Shown: positions 16,257-22,965 of the stretch, piece after piece
How the letters are laid out: each line of letters starts with the position of its first letter
How positions within the stretch are numbered: position 1 is the first letter of the stretch
DNA from: Thermotogaceae bacterium
Lineage (GTDB): Bacteria; Thermotogota; Thermotogae; Thermotogales; Thermotogaceae
Length of the DNA stretch: 23,683 nt
Direction: 5' to 3'
NCBI GenBank assembly: GCA_021161105.1
Contig: JAGHBG010000027.1
Location: forward strand, 1 to 23,683
Position numbers and translations under genes: made by a program
Notes under the pieces: model-generated
Databases searched by the model: none
What the model was told of the DNA's origin: nothing
The model's input: only the letters and a program-made list of their open reading frames with translations

Positions 16257-17450
16257 ATGGGGCCAGAAGAGCAGCTTGAAATCCTGAAAAGAAATGTGGT
16301 AGATCTTGTTAGTGAAGAGGAACTTCTTGAAAGATTGAAAGAAGGAAGAGCGCTTAATGTGAAGCTTGGCGTTGATCCATCAAGGCCGGATCTTCATCTG
16401 GGCCACGCAGTTGTTTTGAGAAAACTCAGGGAATTTCAGGATTTAGGTCATCATGTTATATTGATAATAGGTGATTTTACGGGAATGATAGGTGATCCTT
16501 CAGGCAGAAATGAAACTCGTCCAATGTTGACTGAAGAAGAAGTTAAAGAAAATGCCAGAAGTTACGCGGAGCAGGCATTTAAAATCCTGGATCCTGAGAA
16601 AACGGAGCTTCGCTACAACAGTGAATGGCTTGCTCCAATGAGATTTGCCGATGTTATAAAACTTGCTTCTAAATACACAGTTGCACGGATGCTCGAAAGG
16701 GATGATTTCAGCAAAAGATTCAAGGAAGGTGTTCCAATATCGATAGCAGAATTTCTTTACCCCCTGGCTCAAGCTATGGATTCTGTGGCTGTAAAGGCTG
16801 ATGTAGAACTTGGTGGAACGGATCAGCTTTTTAACCTTCTTGTTGGAAGAAAAATAATGGAAGAATCCGGTTTAAAACCGCAGATAGTTATGACAATGCC
16901 CATAGTAGAAGGAACTGATGGAAAAATGAAGATGAGTAAGAGTTACGGTAATTACATTGCTTTCAATGATACACCAAAGGATATGTTTGGAAAATTAATG
17001 TCCATACCTGATGACCTTATAACAAAGTACATGAGACTTTTAACTGATATACCAATAAATGAAATCGAAAGATATGAAAGGGAAATGAAAGAGAAGAGAA
17101 TAAATCCAAGAGATGTAAAAATGCTTCTTGCGTATGAAATCACGAAACACTTTTATGGTGAGGATGAAGCCGAGAAAGCGAAAGAAGAATTCATAAATGT
17201 TTTTTCTAAAAAAGAACTTCCATCTGATATGGATGAAGTGGAGGTGATAAATGGAGAAAGCATGGTGAATCTCCTTGTAAGAATTGGTGCAGCATCCAGT
17301 AAGAGTGAAGCTAAACGGCTTATTAATCAAGGTGGAGTAAAGTTGGATGGAGAGAGGATTCCAGATATAAAATATTCATTAAATATTAATGAAGAGAGAG
17401 TTCTAAAAGTTGGTAAAAGGAAGTTTTATAAACTTATTCCAAAAAGTTGA
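16257..17450 (+). CDS. tyrS: Tyrosyl-tRNA synthetase
   Basis: TyrRS charges tRNA-Tyr with tyrosine in the cytoplasm. It is a class I synthetase with HIGH-type HLGH at residues 47-50, the tyrosine pocket region GDFTGMIGDPSG (72-83), the GGTDQLFNLLVGR helix (187-199), KMSKS at 225-229, and a C-terminal S4 RNA-binding domain from about 330 (LVRIGAASSKSEAKRLI, then GGVKLDGERI). The length of 397 residues suits the longer bacterial type with S4. I chose ATG 16257 because GGAGGGG at 16244-16250 is 6 bases upstream. A longer frame beginning TTG 16206 would overlap the end of secG and has no ribosome-binding site. The next two genes are the outer-sheath pair, an arrangement I recall from Thermotoga. 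Confidence 0.96.
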   Translation: MGPEEQLEILKRNVVDLVSEEELLERLKEGRALNVKLGVDPSRPDLHLGHAVVLRKLREFQDLGHHVILIIGDFTGMIGDPSGRNETRPMLTEEEVKENARSYAEQAFKILDPEKTELRYNSEWLAPMRFADVIKLASKYTVARMLERDDFSKRFKEGVPISIAEFLYPLAQAMDSVAVKADVELGGTDQLFNLLVGRKIMEESGLKPQIVMTMPIVEGTDGKMKMSKSYGNYIAFNDTPKDMFGKLMSIPDDLITKYMRLLTDIPINEIERYEREMKEKRINPRDVKMLLAYEITKHFYGEDEAEKAKEEFINVFSKKELPSDMDEVEVINGESMVNLLVRIGAASSKSEAKRLINQGGVKLDGERIPDIKYSLNINEERVLKVGKRKFYKLIPKS

Positions 17451-17460
17451 CGCAGAAATC

Positions 17461-17490
17461 TTGCATGAAAAGAAAAAAAGATGTTATAAT
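17461..17490 (+). promoter_or_regulatory. Promoter of the SLH/coiled-coil protein gene
   Basis: -35 TTGCAT (17461-17466), an 18-base A-rich spacer, and a perfect -10 TATAAT (17485-17490) with the TGn extension at 17482-17484. Transcription would start near 17497, inside a palindrome described separately. The leader holds a very strong ribosome-binding site, GGGGGGAGGT (17515-17524), 7 bases before ATG 17532. These features suit a highly expressed structural protein. Confidence 0.75.
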
Positions 17491-17506
17491 TGTTCAAGGT
17501 TGAACA
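17491..17506 (+). promoter_or_regulatory. Perfect palindrome at the expected transcription start, candidate operator
   Basis: TGTTCAAGGTTGAACA consists of two perfect 7-base half-sites, TGTTCAA and TTGAACA, separated by GG. It begins on the base after the -10 hexamer and covers the expected +1, a classic place for a repressor to block transcription. The two-base centre is too small for an RNA hairpin loop of full length, which favours a DNA-binding dimer. I did not see another complete copy in the window. Confidence 0.5.
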
Positions 17507-17531
17507 TAAAAGAAGGGGGGAGGTAGTAATT

Positions 17532-18677
17532 ATGAAAAGAGTGTTTATTCTTGGTGTGATTTTAGCAGCAGCAACTGTACTATTAGCATCTTCTTTTAGT
17601 GATGTTCCGTCCGATCACTGGGCAGCTGTATATATAAGCAAGCTGGTAGACGCCGGAATAGTCAATGGTTATCCTGATGGTACATTCAAAGGGAGAAACA
17701 ATCTAACAAGGTATGAGATGACGGCATTTATTTCAAGAACCATTGATTACATGCAAAAAGTGCTTGATGTACGGACAGCGTCCCTTGAAAATGATATCGC
17801 TCTTGTTAATGCAAAGACAAAAACCCTTCAGGGCGATGTAGAAATGCTCAAAAACAGTTTAGCATCACTTGCAAAAACTGTTCTCAGGCTTAATCAAAAG
17901 GTGGCATCAGCAGCATCAGACGAAGAATGTGAAGCTTTAAAGAAAAAGTTTGATAGTCTTGAAAAGAGCTTTGCGAGATTTAGAAAAGGAACGTACACGG
18001 ATGTGAAGCTTGTTAAAGAAAGTATAACAAATATTAACCAGAAGATAGCAGATGTTGAAAGTAAAGTAGCGGATGCCGAGAATAAAGCAGCAGATGTTGA
18101 AGCAAGGCTTGACGATACCGTGGCTTATCTTTATGATGAGATTGACAGCACAAAAGAGCAAGTCAATTTGGTAACCGAAGGTCTTCAGGCTCTTAGAGAA
18201 GACATGGAAAGTGAAATTGACAATAAGGTTTCTGCTCTTGATGGGAAAATTTCAGATCTCGACAAAAAACTTTCTGACCTTAAGTACAACACTTTAACTG
18301 ATATGGAATTTGTAAAGAAAGGTGTTATGAGTAATGCAAAGAACGTAGGAACGCTTCTTAAGAAGGCTTCTGCTCTTGAAAGTGACGTTACAGCACTCCA
18401 AAAGGAAGTAGAAAGCCTTAAAGAAAAATTTGCCGAAAGCGAACAGGTAATGAAAGTGCAAGAAGGAAAAATTTCTGGTCTTGAAACAAGGGTGACAACT
18501 TTGAGCCAATACGCGAAGGAAATAGAAGCAAAAACACTTAAAAACCAGGAGGCTATTAAGAAGAATGAAGAAAGTGTTAAAGGAGTGGATACTAAAGCAA
18601 CTGTTAGCATGGCTTTAGGAGCGTCAGGATCTGTCTTAGCTGTAATAGCTCTTCTTAAGGTATTTGGTGTGTTTTAA
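17532..18677 (+). CDS. OmpA-type toga spacer protein: SLH domain, long coiled coil, C-terminal membrane anchor
   Basis: A 381-residue protein with a signal peptide (1-20, ending LLASS) and one S-layer-homology domain, FSDVPSDHWAAVYISKLVDA through NGYPDGTFKGRNNLTRYEMT (22-64), which binds the peptidoglycan layer. A roughly 280-residue coiled coil with regular heptads (for example KIADVESKVADAENKAADVE) follows, then a hydrophobic C-terminal helix (357-381, ending ALLKVFGVF). This is the plan of Thermotoga Omp-alpha, a rod spanning the periplasm between cell wall and outer sheath. ATG 17532 is chosen over the in-frame TTG 17490, which lies in the -10 box. It has its own strong promoter and palindrome. 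The next gene encodes the beta-barrel partner. Confidence 0.9.
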   Translation: MKRVFILGVILAAATVLLASSFSDVPSDHWAAVYISKLVDAGIVNGYPDGTFKGRNNLTRYEMTAFISRTIDYMQKVLDVRTASLENDIALVNAKTKTLQGDVEMLKNSLASLAKTVLRLNQKVASAASDEECEALKKKFDSLEKSFARFRKGTYTDVKLVKESITNINQKIADVESKVADAENKAADVEARLDDTVAYLYDEIDSTKEQVNLVTEGLQALREDMESEIDNKVSALDGKISDLDKKLSDLKYNTLTDMEFVKKGVMSNAKNVGTLLKKASALESDVTALQKEVESLKEKFAESEQVMKVQEGKISGLETRVTTLSQYAKEIEAKTLKNQEAIKKNEESVKGVDTKATVSMALGASGSVLAVIALLKVFGVF

Positions 18678-18684
18678 TTGATCC

Positions 18685-18713
18685 TTGAAAAATTGGTTTA
18701 AGGGGTTTACAAT
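18685..18713 (+). promoter_or_regulatory. Promoter of the beta-barrel outer-membrane protein gene
   Basis: -35 TTGAAA (18685-18690), exactly 17 bases of spacer, and -10 TACAAT (18708-18713). The expected start is near 18720, giving a leader of about 46 bases that carries a strong GGGGGAGGT (18749-18757), 8 bases before ATG 18766. No terminator is seen between the SLH gene stop (18677) and this promoter, so read-through from upstream may add to expression. Confidence 0.75.
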
Positions 18714-18765
18714 ATCTTCAAACTAAGTTTTTAACGAATATCATTTATGGGGGAGGTAGAGAGGC

Positions 18766-20001
18766 ATGCGTAAACTTTTGGTGGTACTTTTGGCTTTGGT
18801 GGTAGGAGTATTTCTTTATGCAGAGAACGTTACGGTTAGCTGGAGTGGAAGTGCGAAGTTCACCTTGACAGTTGATGAGAACGGAGCAGATATTGATGGG
18901 TCAATTGATGTTGATGTAACGTGGGCTCCAAGTGCTTTCTCTGCAGCTGCTGGAAAAGTATCCGCTTCCTTTGGGCTTGGATTTGGCGGAGGGGCATCTT
19001 TGAGTGAGCTTACCTTCGACGGTGAACTTTTGAAAGTTTCTTACGTGCCAGGAGCAGCAAGCTTGGGAAGCTACCTTTTCACTGGAAAAGATAATGATGG
19101 AGACGGATATCTTGACGGTGTAGGTTCTGATTATGCTTCCTTCACATTAAAAGCAGTTGATTTCTTGACAGTTTACTATGTGGATATTCTCGATTCAGAG
19201 GTTAATACCAACGCTGGCACTCCTGCAGAAGCATCTTACTTTGATGATTTTGTTGGTGTAACACTTTCTCAGGATCTTGGAGTATTTGATCTTTCAGCTG
19301 CTGGAGCTTTCTATGATTCAGACGCTACCAATGTATCCAGTGCTTATGAATATGGTGCAGAAGTTTCACTTGAAGGAGCAGAAGCTCTTGATGGACTCAG
19401 CCTTTGGGTTGGTTTTGGAAATTCAACGGCTTCTGGAACGGTTTATGGTGTAACAGCTTCTTACAAGTATTCTCTTGATGTAGATATTGTAACAGTTGGA
19501 GTTGCTCCATCTGTTAAATACAGTGAGGGGCTCAACACATTGGTATACTCCAGCTTCACAGACGGAAAGGTAGTTTCTGCGGAAGTAACAGTGGATGTTG
19601 CAGTTGACCCAGTTACCTTGGGATTAGAAGTAACACCGGAATATGATCTTGAAGCTTCCACACCACTTTCAGTTTACTTCGATGCGACTCTTGGTGTAAA
19701 AGTTGATCCAGTGTCTGCAAGTGCAGAATTTGAAGTTCCTGATGTTTTGACTTTTGCTGACAGCTGGAACGTTAGCGGAAATGTCACAGTGGATGTTGCC
19801 CCAGTTAGCGTTGCAGCAAATGTTCTTTACTTGAATGATGGAAGCTTTGGATACAATGCTAGCGTTAGCCTGGCTGTGGAAGAAGGCCTTGATGCAACAG
19901 TATTCTATGGGACACTCTTTGATGCCGATGCAGACGGAGTTGCTAATATAAACACGGACGCTCAGTGGTACGCACAGCTCAGCTACAGCGTAAGCTTCTG
20001 A
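18766..20001 (+). CDS. OmpB-type beta-barrel outer-membrane (toga porin-like) protein
   Basis: A 411-residue secreted protein with a signal peptide (1-19, LALVVGVFLYA) and a mature part made of alternating beta strands rich in Ser, Val, Asp and Tyr. It ends in the classical outer-membrane signature, a strand finishing with Phe (QLSYSVSF). The composition is acidic and almost free of Lys-rich helices. Its place directly after the SLH/coiled-coil spacer protein suggests the porin or main sheet-forming protein of the Thermotogota toga. Two loops carry DxDxDG calcium-binding-like motifs, at residues 109-114 (DNDGDG) and 386-391 (DADADG). It has its own promoter and a strong terminator after the stop, as expected for an abundant structural protein. 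Confidence 0.85.
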   Translation: MRKLLVVLLALVVGVFLYAENVTVSWSGSAKFTLTVDENGADIDGSIDVDVTWAPSAFSAAAGKVSASFGLGFGGGASLSELTFDGELLKVSYVPGAASLGSYLFTGKDNDGDGYLDGVGSDYASFTLKAVDFLTVYYVDILDSEVNTNAGTPAEASYFDDFVGVTLSQDLGVFDLSAAGAFYDSDATNVSSAYEYGAEVSLEGAEALDGLSLWVGFGNSTASGTVYGVTASYKYSLDVDIVTVGVAPSVKYSEGLNTLVYSSFTDGKVVSAEVTVDVAVDPVTLGLEVTPEYDLEASTPLSVYFDATLGVKVDPVSASAEFEVPDVLTFADSWNVSGNVTVDVAPVSVAANVLYLNDGSFGYNASVSLAVEEGLDATVFYGTLFDADADGVANINTDAQWYAQLSYSVSF

Positions 20002-20024
20002 TTTGGAGAAAATATTTAGTTAAG

Positions 20025-20051
20025 AAGCCCCGCCTTGTGGCGGGGTTTTTG
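20025..20051 (+). terminator. Strong rho-independent terminator
   Basis: CCCCGCC (20028-20034), loop TTGT, and GGCGGGG (20039-20045) form a perfect GC-only stem, extended by AAG pairing with the first T residues. A T-rich tract (20046-20057, broken by one G) follows. It closes the outer-sheath transcription unit 26 bases after the stop codon. Confidence 0.94.
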
Positions 20052-20167
20052 TTTTTTAAAAGGGTGCCATTGAGAGGATAAAATGATAGATTAAGGAATG
20101 TTTACTTTTCGTTTTGAATAGATGGCGCACGTTTCACGAAAGTTTTTATGAAAAAAGGGGGGAGAAT

Positions 20168-21082
20168 ATGAAGCTTGACCTCGCAAGGAAGCCTACACCG
20201 CTTGAGAAAGTTCATGTCAGAGGGAAAACGGTTTTTGTAAAAAGGGATGACTTGACAGAGTTTGTTGCCAGTGGGAATAAGATAAGAAAGCTTGAATACC
20301 TTCTTGGAGAAGCTGTTTCTATGGGTGCTGATGTTGTCATGACTTGCGGTGCTGTTCAATCCAATCATGCAAGGGCAACAACATATCTTTCCATAAAACT
20401 TGAAAAAAAACCAGTGATATTTTTAAAAGAGTGGCATCCAGGGAAGAGTAGCGGCAACTTCCTTTTAGATACCGTTATGGGAGCGGAGATTCATGTTGTC
20501 ACACCGGAAGAATACGAAGAGATAGACAGGATAATGGAAGATTATGCCAAGAAACTGGAAAAAGAAGGAAAAAAAGCTTATATAATCCCTGAAGGTGGCT
20601 CCAGCGCAACGGGTTCAAAGGGATATGTTGATATGGTTCATGAATTATCAAAACAGATAGATTTAAACGAGGTTGATGCTATTTATGTTGCGACAAGCAG
20701 CGCTGGCACCCATGCAGGTATACTGGCAGGCTTAAAAATTCTCGGATACAGAAATGTTGAGGTTAGAGGTGTTGTTGTCCACAGAAAGCCAAAGGAAGTC
20801 GTTATTGAAAGAATAAGATCAATTTTAACTGAACTTGGAGTTGACGATGATGGTATAATTCTTGTTGGTGGATTTGAAGGTCCTGATTATGCCATTCCGA
20901 CAGAAAAGGATGTCCAGATGATAAAAGATGCTGGAAAAAGTGGTATAATTCTTGATCCTGTGTATACCGCAAAAGCTTTCAGAGGAATGATGGAGACTAT
21001 GGGGGATAAAGAGAAAGTGATATTCGTGCATACTGGTGGTACATTTGGACTTTTTGCACAAAATAGCATTTTGGAGGGTTGA
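20168..21082 (+). CDS. PLP-dependent D-cysteine desulfhydrase / ACC deaminase family enzyme
   Basis: A fold-type II PLP enzyme of 304 residues that most likely degrades D-cysteine to pyruvate, ammonia and sulfide; ACC deamination is the alternative within the same family. Visible features are PTPLEKV at 9-15, VKRDDLT at 24-30, the PLP-binding lysine in SGNKIRKLEY (Lys38), GAVQSNHARAT (61-71), the phosphate-binding SSAGTHAG loop, DPVYTAKAFRGM with the conserved tyrosine, and HTGGTFGLF near the end. ATG 20168 is preceded by AAAAAAGGGGGG and matches the family's usual start. An in-frame TTG at 20114 would add 18 residues with no support. It begins a new unit after the terminator, although I could not identify a convincing promoter. 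The 3' neighbour starts 3 bases downstream. Confidence 0.88.
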   Translation: MKLDLARKPTPLEKVHVRGKTVFVKRDDLTEFVASGNKIRKLEYLLGEAVSMGADVVMTCGAVQSNHARATTYLSIKLEKKPVIFLKEWHPGKSSGNFLLDTVMGAEIHVVTPEEYEEIDRIMEDYAKKLEKEGKKAYIIPEGGSSATGSKGYVDMVHELSKQIDLNEVDAIYVATSSAGTHAGILAGLKILGYRNVEVRGVVVHRKPKEVVIERIRSILTELGVDDDGIILVGGFEGPDYAIPTEKDVQMIKDAGKSGIILDPVYTAKAFRGMMETMGDKEKVIFVHTGGTFGLFAQNSILEG

Positions 21083-21085
21083 TAG

Positions 21086-21655
21086 ATGAGTAAAACATGG
21101 CTTTACACCTTGATGTTCATTGTAATTATACTTGTGGTGATGGAACTCATACCGCTTTTTATGGGGAAGCCCTTCTATTATGAATCCTCGAAGCTTTTGT
21201 TTGAGTTCTCGGGTGCCGACGCAACAGTTACATCGACAACTGCCGTCTATGTAAAGGATGCAAAAAGAGTGAAGGATATAGAAAATTCGTGCAATCCTGA
21301 TAAAATGGAATTGGGAGAAAATGAGCTTAAGAACTTAAAAGGACTCTTTGGAGAAAATGTAAAGTTCAAATACTTCGGCTGTCATTCAAAAAGGCTTTCT
21401 GAGAATGAAGTTCAGATAGAGGAAATTTACTACATGGAAAACCTTGGAAAGGTTGACGGCGATAAAGTGGTCATAGAATTTGGAAAGAAGATAGATAAGA
21501 TTCCAACGAATTCTAAAATAATATACATGCTCCCTTCAAATGCTAAGGTTTTGAACGCAGATCCCGAGCCAGGCTCAGAAAATGGCAATGTGCTTGAGTG
21601 GGATTTCAATGCGGGTGAAAGTTTGGTTTTCCCGAAAGTTGAATATGAAAAATGA
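21086..21655 (+). CDS. Unrecognised membrane-anchored protein
   Basis: A 189-residue protein with one N-terminal hydrophobic segment (residues 5-26) that looks like an uncleaved anchor. The remainder is probably outside the membrane: a mixed beta domain (LLFEFSGADATVTSTTAVYV), charged helical stretches, and a C-terminal part (KIIYMLPSNAKVLNADPEPG) suggesting a beta-sandwich. Two cysteines (in NSCNPD and FGCHSK, about 30 residues apart) could form a disulfide. I recognise no family with certainty; it may belong to a Thermotogota-restricted domain family. GGAGGG at 21073-21078 precedes ATG 21086. It is 3 bases after the desulfhydrase and overlaps sir2 by 4, so it is translated with them. Confidence 0.7.
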   Translation: MSKTWLYTLMFIVIILVVMELIPLFMGKPFYYESSKLLFEFSGADATVTSTTAVYVKDAKRVKDIENSCNPDKMELGENELKNLKGLFGENVKFKYFGCHSKRLSENEVQIEEIYYMENLGKVDGDKVVIEFGKKIDKIPTNSKIIYMLPSNAKVLNADPEPGSENGNVLEWDFNAGESLVFPKVEYEK

Positions 21656-22413
21656 GCAGGGAAGTTAAAAAAGCAGCTGAAGAATTTTTGGAGATTTTGA
21701 AATCTTCTGAAAATGCTTATGTTTTAACTGGTGCTGGGGTCTCAACCCCCAGTGGTATACCTGATTTTAGAGGAAAGGATGGGATATATAAAACTATCCC
21801 AATAGATATTTTTGATGTTGATAAATTCTTTAAGGATCCGGAACGCTACTATAAATTCCATAAAGAGCGCTTACTGAGTTTTAAATCGGCAGAAACAAAT
21901 ATAGTTCATAAAGTTCTTGCAGAGATGGAAGAGAAAGGTTTGATAAAAGCTTTAATAACACAGAACATAGATGGATTGCATCGGAAAGCAGGATCAAAAA
22001 ATGTTATAGAGCTTCATGGAAGTATGGACAGTTATGTGTGCACAAAGTGCGGAAAAGTTTATGAATCTGAACATGTAGAGAAAGTTTTAATGAAAAAAGA
22101 AATAGTTCCCATGTGTGAGGAGTGTGGTGGCATACTAAAACCAGATGTTGTGTTTTTTGGTGAAGCTCTTCCAGAAGAGGCTTTGATGAAAGCATATTCC
22201 GTAGCAGAGGAAGCGGATCTTTCGATAGCTATAGGGACATCGCTTGTTGTTTATCCTGCTGCACTGTTTCCGAGAATAACAGTGGAGCATGGTGGGAAAC
22301 TCGTTATTGTTAATTTGGGAGAAACAGGGCTTGATAATATAGCATACAGGAAATATAATTTCGAACTAACGGAGTTTTTCAGAGAGGTTAAAAGTCTTCT
22401 GGAGGCGATTTGA
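21652..22413 (+). CDS. Sir2-family NAD-dependent protein deacylase
   Basis: Sirtuins remove acyl groups from protein lysines, consuming NAD to give nicotinamide and O-acyl-ADP-ribose. The 253-residue protein shows the NAD-binding GAGVSTPSGIPDFRG (27-41), TQNIDGLH (103-110), the catalytic histidine in ELHGS (His122), four zinc cysteines in two pairs (C130, C133 and C155, C158), DVVFFGEALP (165-174), and GTSLVVYPAA (195-204). The absence of an Arg/Tyr pair characteristic of desuccinylases in the acyl pocket is not something I can judge safely here. The length matches the compact bacterial/Thermotoga type. The start ATG overlaps the previous stop (ATGA). Confidence 0.95.
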   Translation: MSREVKKAAEEFLEILKSSENAYVLTGAGVSTPSGIPDFRGKDGIYKTIPIDIFDVDKFFKDPERYYKFHKERLLSFKSAETNIVHKVLAEMEEKGLIKALITQNIDGLHRKAGSKNVIELHGSMDSYVCTKCGKVYESEHVEKVLMKKEIVPMCEECGGILKPDVVFFGEALPEEALMKAYSVAEEADLSIAIGTSLVVYPAALFPRITVEHGGKLVIVNLGETGLDNIAYRKYNFELTEFFREVKSLLEAI

Positions 22414-22965
22414 GTGGATCCAGTAACATTTTTTGTTATTGCAGGAACGATAGCTACTGTTACATTTAGCTGGGCCAATTTTTTGATGAATACTAAGTTG
22501 AAGAAAGAAGAAGATCTTGATGAGGCGGAACAGAGAATACTTGAACTCATGGGAAGGTTCAAGTATGTTTCTAATTTGAGGCTTGAAATGCTTGATAAAA
22601 AGATAGATGAGATAAAGAAGGTTATAAGGGAAGCCAACGAGGTGTATTCTACATTGACAGTAAAAATAACAGATCTTATGAGGTTAAAAGAAGATTTCAT
22701 AAATGTTGAGGAGGAATTGAACAGCAATAGTAAAGTTTCCGGGAAGGAAAAAGAAGTTAAGGAAATTGTGGATCATGAGAGTTTTGAAGATAAGAATACT
22801 GAAATTTTGGATGAAGATAAAGAAGAAGATATTGAAACAAACATAGAAAAAAAGATATTATCTTTGCATGATGAAGGATACACGGATGTTGAAATAGCGA
22901 AAAAACTTGGAGTTGGTGTGGGAGAAGTCCAGCTGATGATAGGGCTTTTCAGACGCGGCCGATAA
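22414..22965 (+). CDS. Membrane-anchored coiled-coil protein with C-terminal helix-turn-helix
   Basis: A 183-residue protein with three clear parts. An N-terminal membrane segment (5-24) is followed by a coiled coil (about 29-105, with repeated leucine and isoleucine heptads) and an acidic linker (105-145). The end is a compact helix-turn-helix: ILSLHDEGYTDVEIAKKLGV, then GVGEVQLMIGLFR (148-180). The last part resembles the small HTH found at the end of DUF6115-type proteins in Gram-positive bacteria; that link is from memory. A DNA-binding role from a membrane tether is possible, but such modules also mediate protein contacts. GTG 22414 directly follows the sir2 stop, with GGAGG at 22401-22405 placed 8 bases upstream. 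Its last 17 bases overlap the convergent prmC. Confidence 0.75.
   Translation: MDPVTFFVIAGTIATVTFSWANFLMNTKLKKEEDLDEAEQRILELMGRFKYVSNLRLEMLDKKIDEIKKVIREANEVYSTLTVKITDLMRLKEDFINVEEELNSNSKVSGKEKEVKEIVDHESFEDKNTEILDEDKEEDIETNIEKKILSLHDEGYTDVEIAKKLGVGVGEVQLMIGLFRRGR

Noticed and set aside
17490..17531. Longer SLH protein starting at TTG 17490
   Set aside because: The TTG uses the last base of the -10 box and would lie before the transcription start; ATG 17532 has a strong ribosome-binding site and a proper signal peptide.
18353..18364. 12-bp palindrome in the coiled-coil coding region
   Set aside because: CTTCTTAAGAAG lies in low-complexity Leu/Lys codons with no T tract or promoter context; likely chance.
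20114..20167. Longer desulfhydrase starting at TTG 20114
   Set aside because: The added residues are not family-like, and the poly-G ribosome-binding site lies directly before ATG 20168.
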